Source: Trichomonas tenax (lineage: Eukaryota > Parabasalia > Trichomonadida > Trichomonadidae). From it: a stretch of 63,310 bases of DNA. Position numbers and translations under genes: made by a program. The notes below the pieces were generated by a model. The model was not told where the DNA came from. It searched no databases and saw only the letters and a program-made list of their open reading frames with translations. Shown in pieces: positions 61,696 through 63,310 of the stretch. Location of the stretch: NCBI GenBank assembly GCA_023091735.1, contig JALKBU010000192.1, positions 1 to 63,310 on the forward strand, given 5' to 3'. How positions within the stretch are numbered: the stretch's first letter is position 1; each line of letters starts with the position of its first letter.

Positions 61696-62181
61696 AACTT
61701 GTTATGAATTATTCTTGTTTTCTATATTAATTGGTTTATTTGTTTTGTTTGATAAATATTTCTTTAACGGATGTTTTTGATCTTTTCTGCTTTATTATAG
61801 CATAACAAATACAAAAAATACAAAATAAAATTTAACAATTATAGCTATATATCAGCATCCAATTGGGATCTAAACTGAATTGCATTTAAACTTGATAAAT
61901 GCATAACCAAATGGAATTGATTTAATATAATTTATCCAAATAGAATAAATATCGCCAAAAATGATCAAATACTAGCATAAACTCTTTAAAAAGGCGAGCA
62001 GTTGGAGGTTCTGTGGTTATCACGTCACTGTTTTCATTATAAAGTCATTCATTTAGATAACATTATAAAAATAAACTTTTATTTCTATTTAGCAAAAGGA
62101 AATCTCTATCTTTATTCAAAAAACAAAACTATACTGTTACATCAAGAGATACACATCATGAAATAAGAGATACTAAAAATC
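61696..62181. other. Intergenic region between convergent genes
   Basis: AT-rich, no gene. A minus frame reading into this region (62142-62181) is the shifted continuation of the CIAO2 3' end, not a separate gene. Confidence 0.45.
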
Positions 62182-62606
62182 TCATTCACGAATATTGCGA
62201 CGCTCCAAAGCAGCAAGGCAGCGTTCTTTGTCACGAAGCTGTCTATTAATCGAATCTTCTTGGATATGCTTTCCTCTTGCGACAGTGATGAAAATCTTTG
62301 AGTGGAATCTCTGCGGAAGTACCTGAAGCAATCTCTCCCTGATACACAGTCCCAAAACTGCAGGCAACGAGCAATTAGGAACAGTTGGAGTAAAAACAAG
62401 ATTTACGCGTCCCTCTTTATATCATCCGGAGAAACAATGTGTAGTTGCTCCAAAGTGAATGGATGTTCAGGATCTTTCACTAATCGAACGTAATTATAGA
62501 TTTCGAGTGAATCAATCGCCTCTCGCTCAGGAGAGTCCATATCATCCTCTGTGGATCTAACGTATTTGGCGCTGCCGTACACAATAGGGTTCGGATTTGA
62601 CACCAT
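62182..62606 (-). pseudogene. CIAO2/MIP18 (FAM96) Fe-S assembly protein gene with one-base frameshift
   Basis: From the ATG at 62606 the frame reads MVSNPNPIVY, then LVKDPEHPFTLEQLHIVS and runs to a TAA at 62403. The matching family sequence continues in the frame one base away: NLVFTPTVPNCSLPAVLGLC, then RERLLQVLPQRFHSKI, RQLRDKERCLAALERRN and a stop at 62182. The P-E-H-P-x-T-L-E-x-L, F-T-P-T-x-P-x-C-S and I-G-L-C-I-R-like blocks are diagnostic of MIP18/FAM96, a CIA targeting-complex protein for cytosolic and nuclear Fe-S proteins. The shift falls in the 62414-62418 T run and equals one missing base. Otherwise sequence and length (about 141 aa) look functional, so it may be an assembly error. 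Confidence 0.8.
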
Positions 62607-63310
62607 AATGAAAGGTACCTTGGATCTTTTTTGCTGATATTTTCCAATCAGCTTCAGGATTTAAGTTGTACAGGCCATGAGGATGTATGCATTGTGATAT
62701 CGAAGAACCTGTACAGAGATTTGCTGAGTTATTAATCTTGAATATAGATCCCACTTTTTCCCAAAGTATTGGGGATGCAAAAATACCGATTGGAAAAGTA
62801 ACGTTTTTGCTTTGTCTTTGGGCAATACAAATAGGCAAAAAATCGGGGCCTCCGGCCAACGAAATCACCAAATGAATTTCAAAGAATAAATTATATGTCC
62901 CCCTCCCTTTTCTTTTCTTCTTTTTTCCTTTTCTCCTCCTTCTATTCTCTTTTCCCCGTATTTTTCTCGATCTTAATTCAAATTTTCATTATTAATAATT
63001 GAAATGCAAAAAAATAAGAATTCAGATAACAAAAGAAATATAATTTAGATATACTGCATGCTAACTTTGTTTTATTTCAAACAAAAAAATCAAATCGGAA
63101 TTATTACGAAAATTTTAAAGGACTATAGTTAAAGGATAACTTCAGCGTCATTGAGCGAAGTTGTGACAGAGTAAACGTTACATATTACGATTTTTTTACA
63201 TTTTTTTACAACTGAATGCATCCTCATTAACTTTGTTCAATCATCGATTCTATGAGGACGTTGTGGTAAAATGAATTCGAATTTTTCGATAAATATTAAA
63301 TGAAATAAGT
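62607..63310. other. Right-edge intergenic region
   Basis: A minus frame at 62630-62871 (starts MVISLAGGPDFLPICI) has protein-like text but no family and overlaps the CIAO2 5' end, so it is not called. The rest is AT-rich apart from the pyrimidine tract at 62898-62957 and TTTTTTTACA repeated twice near 63190. Confidence 0.4.
62898..62957 (+). repeat. 60-nt polypyrimidine tract
   Basis: Sixty nt of C and T broken by one A at 62944. Mirror-like C/T blocks of this length can form triplex DNA. It lies about 290 nt upstream of the CIAO2 start on the opposite strand. Confidence 0.7.

Noticed and set aside
62630..62871. Minus-strand protein-like frame with an H-P-H-G motif as in DGAT2-type acyltransferases.
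   Set aside because: The motif is isolated, surrounding sequence does not fit the acyltransferase fold, and it overlaps the CIAO2 start.
1..63310. tRNA, rRNA and CRISPR-type arrays.
   Set aside because: Scanned for the tRNA T-loop consensus and for regularly spaced direct repeats; none seen.

Overview
This window reads as nuclear DNA of a parabasalid protist, most likely Trichomonas vaginalis or a close relative. The evidence is: AT-rich DNA with long single-exon genes on both strands; very short 5' leaders, several with a TCA-type initiator (TCACTTTTC, TCATTTTTA, TCAATTTTT) within about 30 nt of the ATG; stop codons that run into a TAAA poly(A)-like signal (TRAPPC1, EF-hand, DP, TECR and ankyrin genes); and remnants of Maverick/Polinton, Tc1/mariner and MULE elements beside multicopy surface-protein pseudogenes. 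I could not run any search, so family names rest on motifs recognised by eye.

Layout. 1-4.7 kb: a decayed mobile zone with a Maverick-type capsid pseudogene, the start of a further ORF cut by the window edge, a GC-rich mariner transposase tail and one small intact ORF. 4.7-8 kb: a 1051-aa coiled-coil protein. 8-11 kb: a second decayed zone with a perfect 27-bp inverted repeat, a possible MAN1/Src1-like pseudogene, an unknown multicopy-like pseudogene, a MULE fragment and a chain of six adjoining foldback sequences. 11-19 kb: two large convergent genes for disordered proteins, one acidic and Ser-rich, the other a 1639-residue Q/N-rich and Gly-Phe repeat protein. 19.5-24.2 kb: a SNARE, a Tul1/Dsc-type membrane RING E3 ligase, a very-long-chain enoyl-CoA reductase, a small unknown protein and an HMG-box protein. 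24.8-30.2 kb: an ankyrin/Sel1 protein and an ankyrin-RING protein. 30.6-35.2 kb: the membrane nucleoporin NUP210. 36-37.3 kb: a phage-tail-fibre-like ORF and another decayed gene. 37.8-43.9 kb: BAR-like, TRIC-like, TRAPPC1, EF-hand and TM9SF genes. 44.4-50.8 kb: a 2138-aa TOR-type PIKK whose kinase catalytic motifs have all been replaced. 51.1-59.1 kb: Pmp-like beta-helix surface genes (one open, one broken), a divergent ARL GTPase, a helical-solenoid protein and a surface-protein pseudogene with five nonsense codons and no frameshift. 59.2-62.6 kb: a seven-TM receptor-like protein, a DP (E2F partner) transcription factor and a CIAO2/MIP18 gene with a one-base frameshift.

Functionally the intact genes are mostly endomembrane (SNARE, TRAPPC1, TM9SF, Tul1-like, TECR, BAR, ARL), nuclear envelope (NUP210, perhaps a MAN1 relic) and regulatory (TOR-like, DP, HMG). 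There is no operon logic; neighbours are probably independent transcription units. The points most worth a second look are the TOR-family pseudokinase, the foldback array at 10.2-10.9 kb, a recurrent intergenic 11-mer (TTTACATGTCA), a shared element upstream of two genes, and the Gly-Phe repeat protein.
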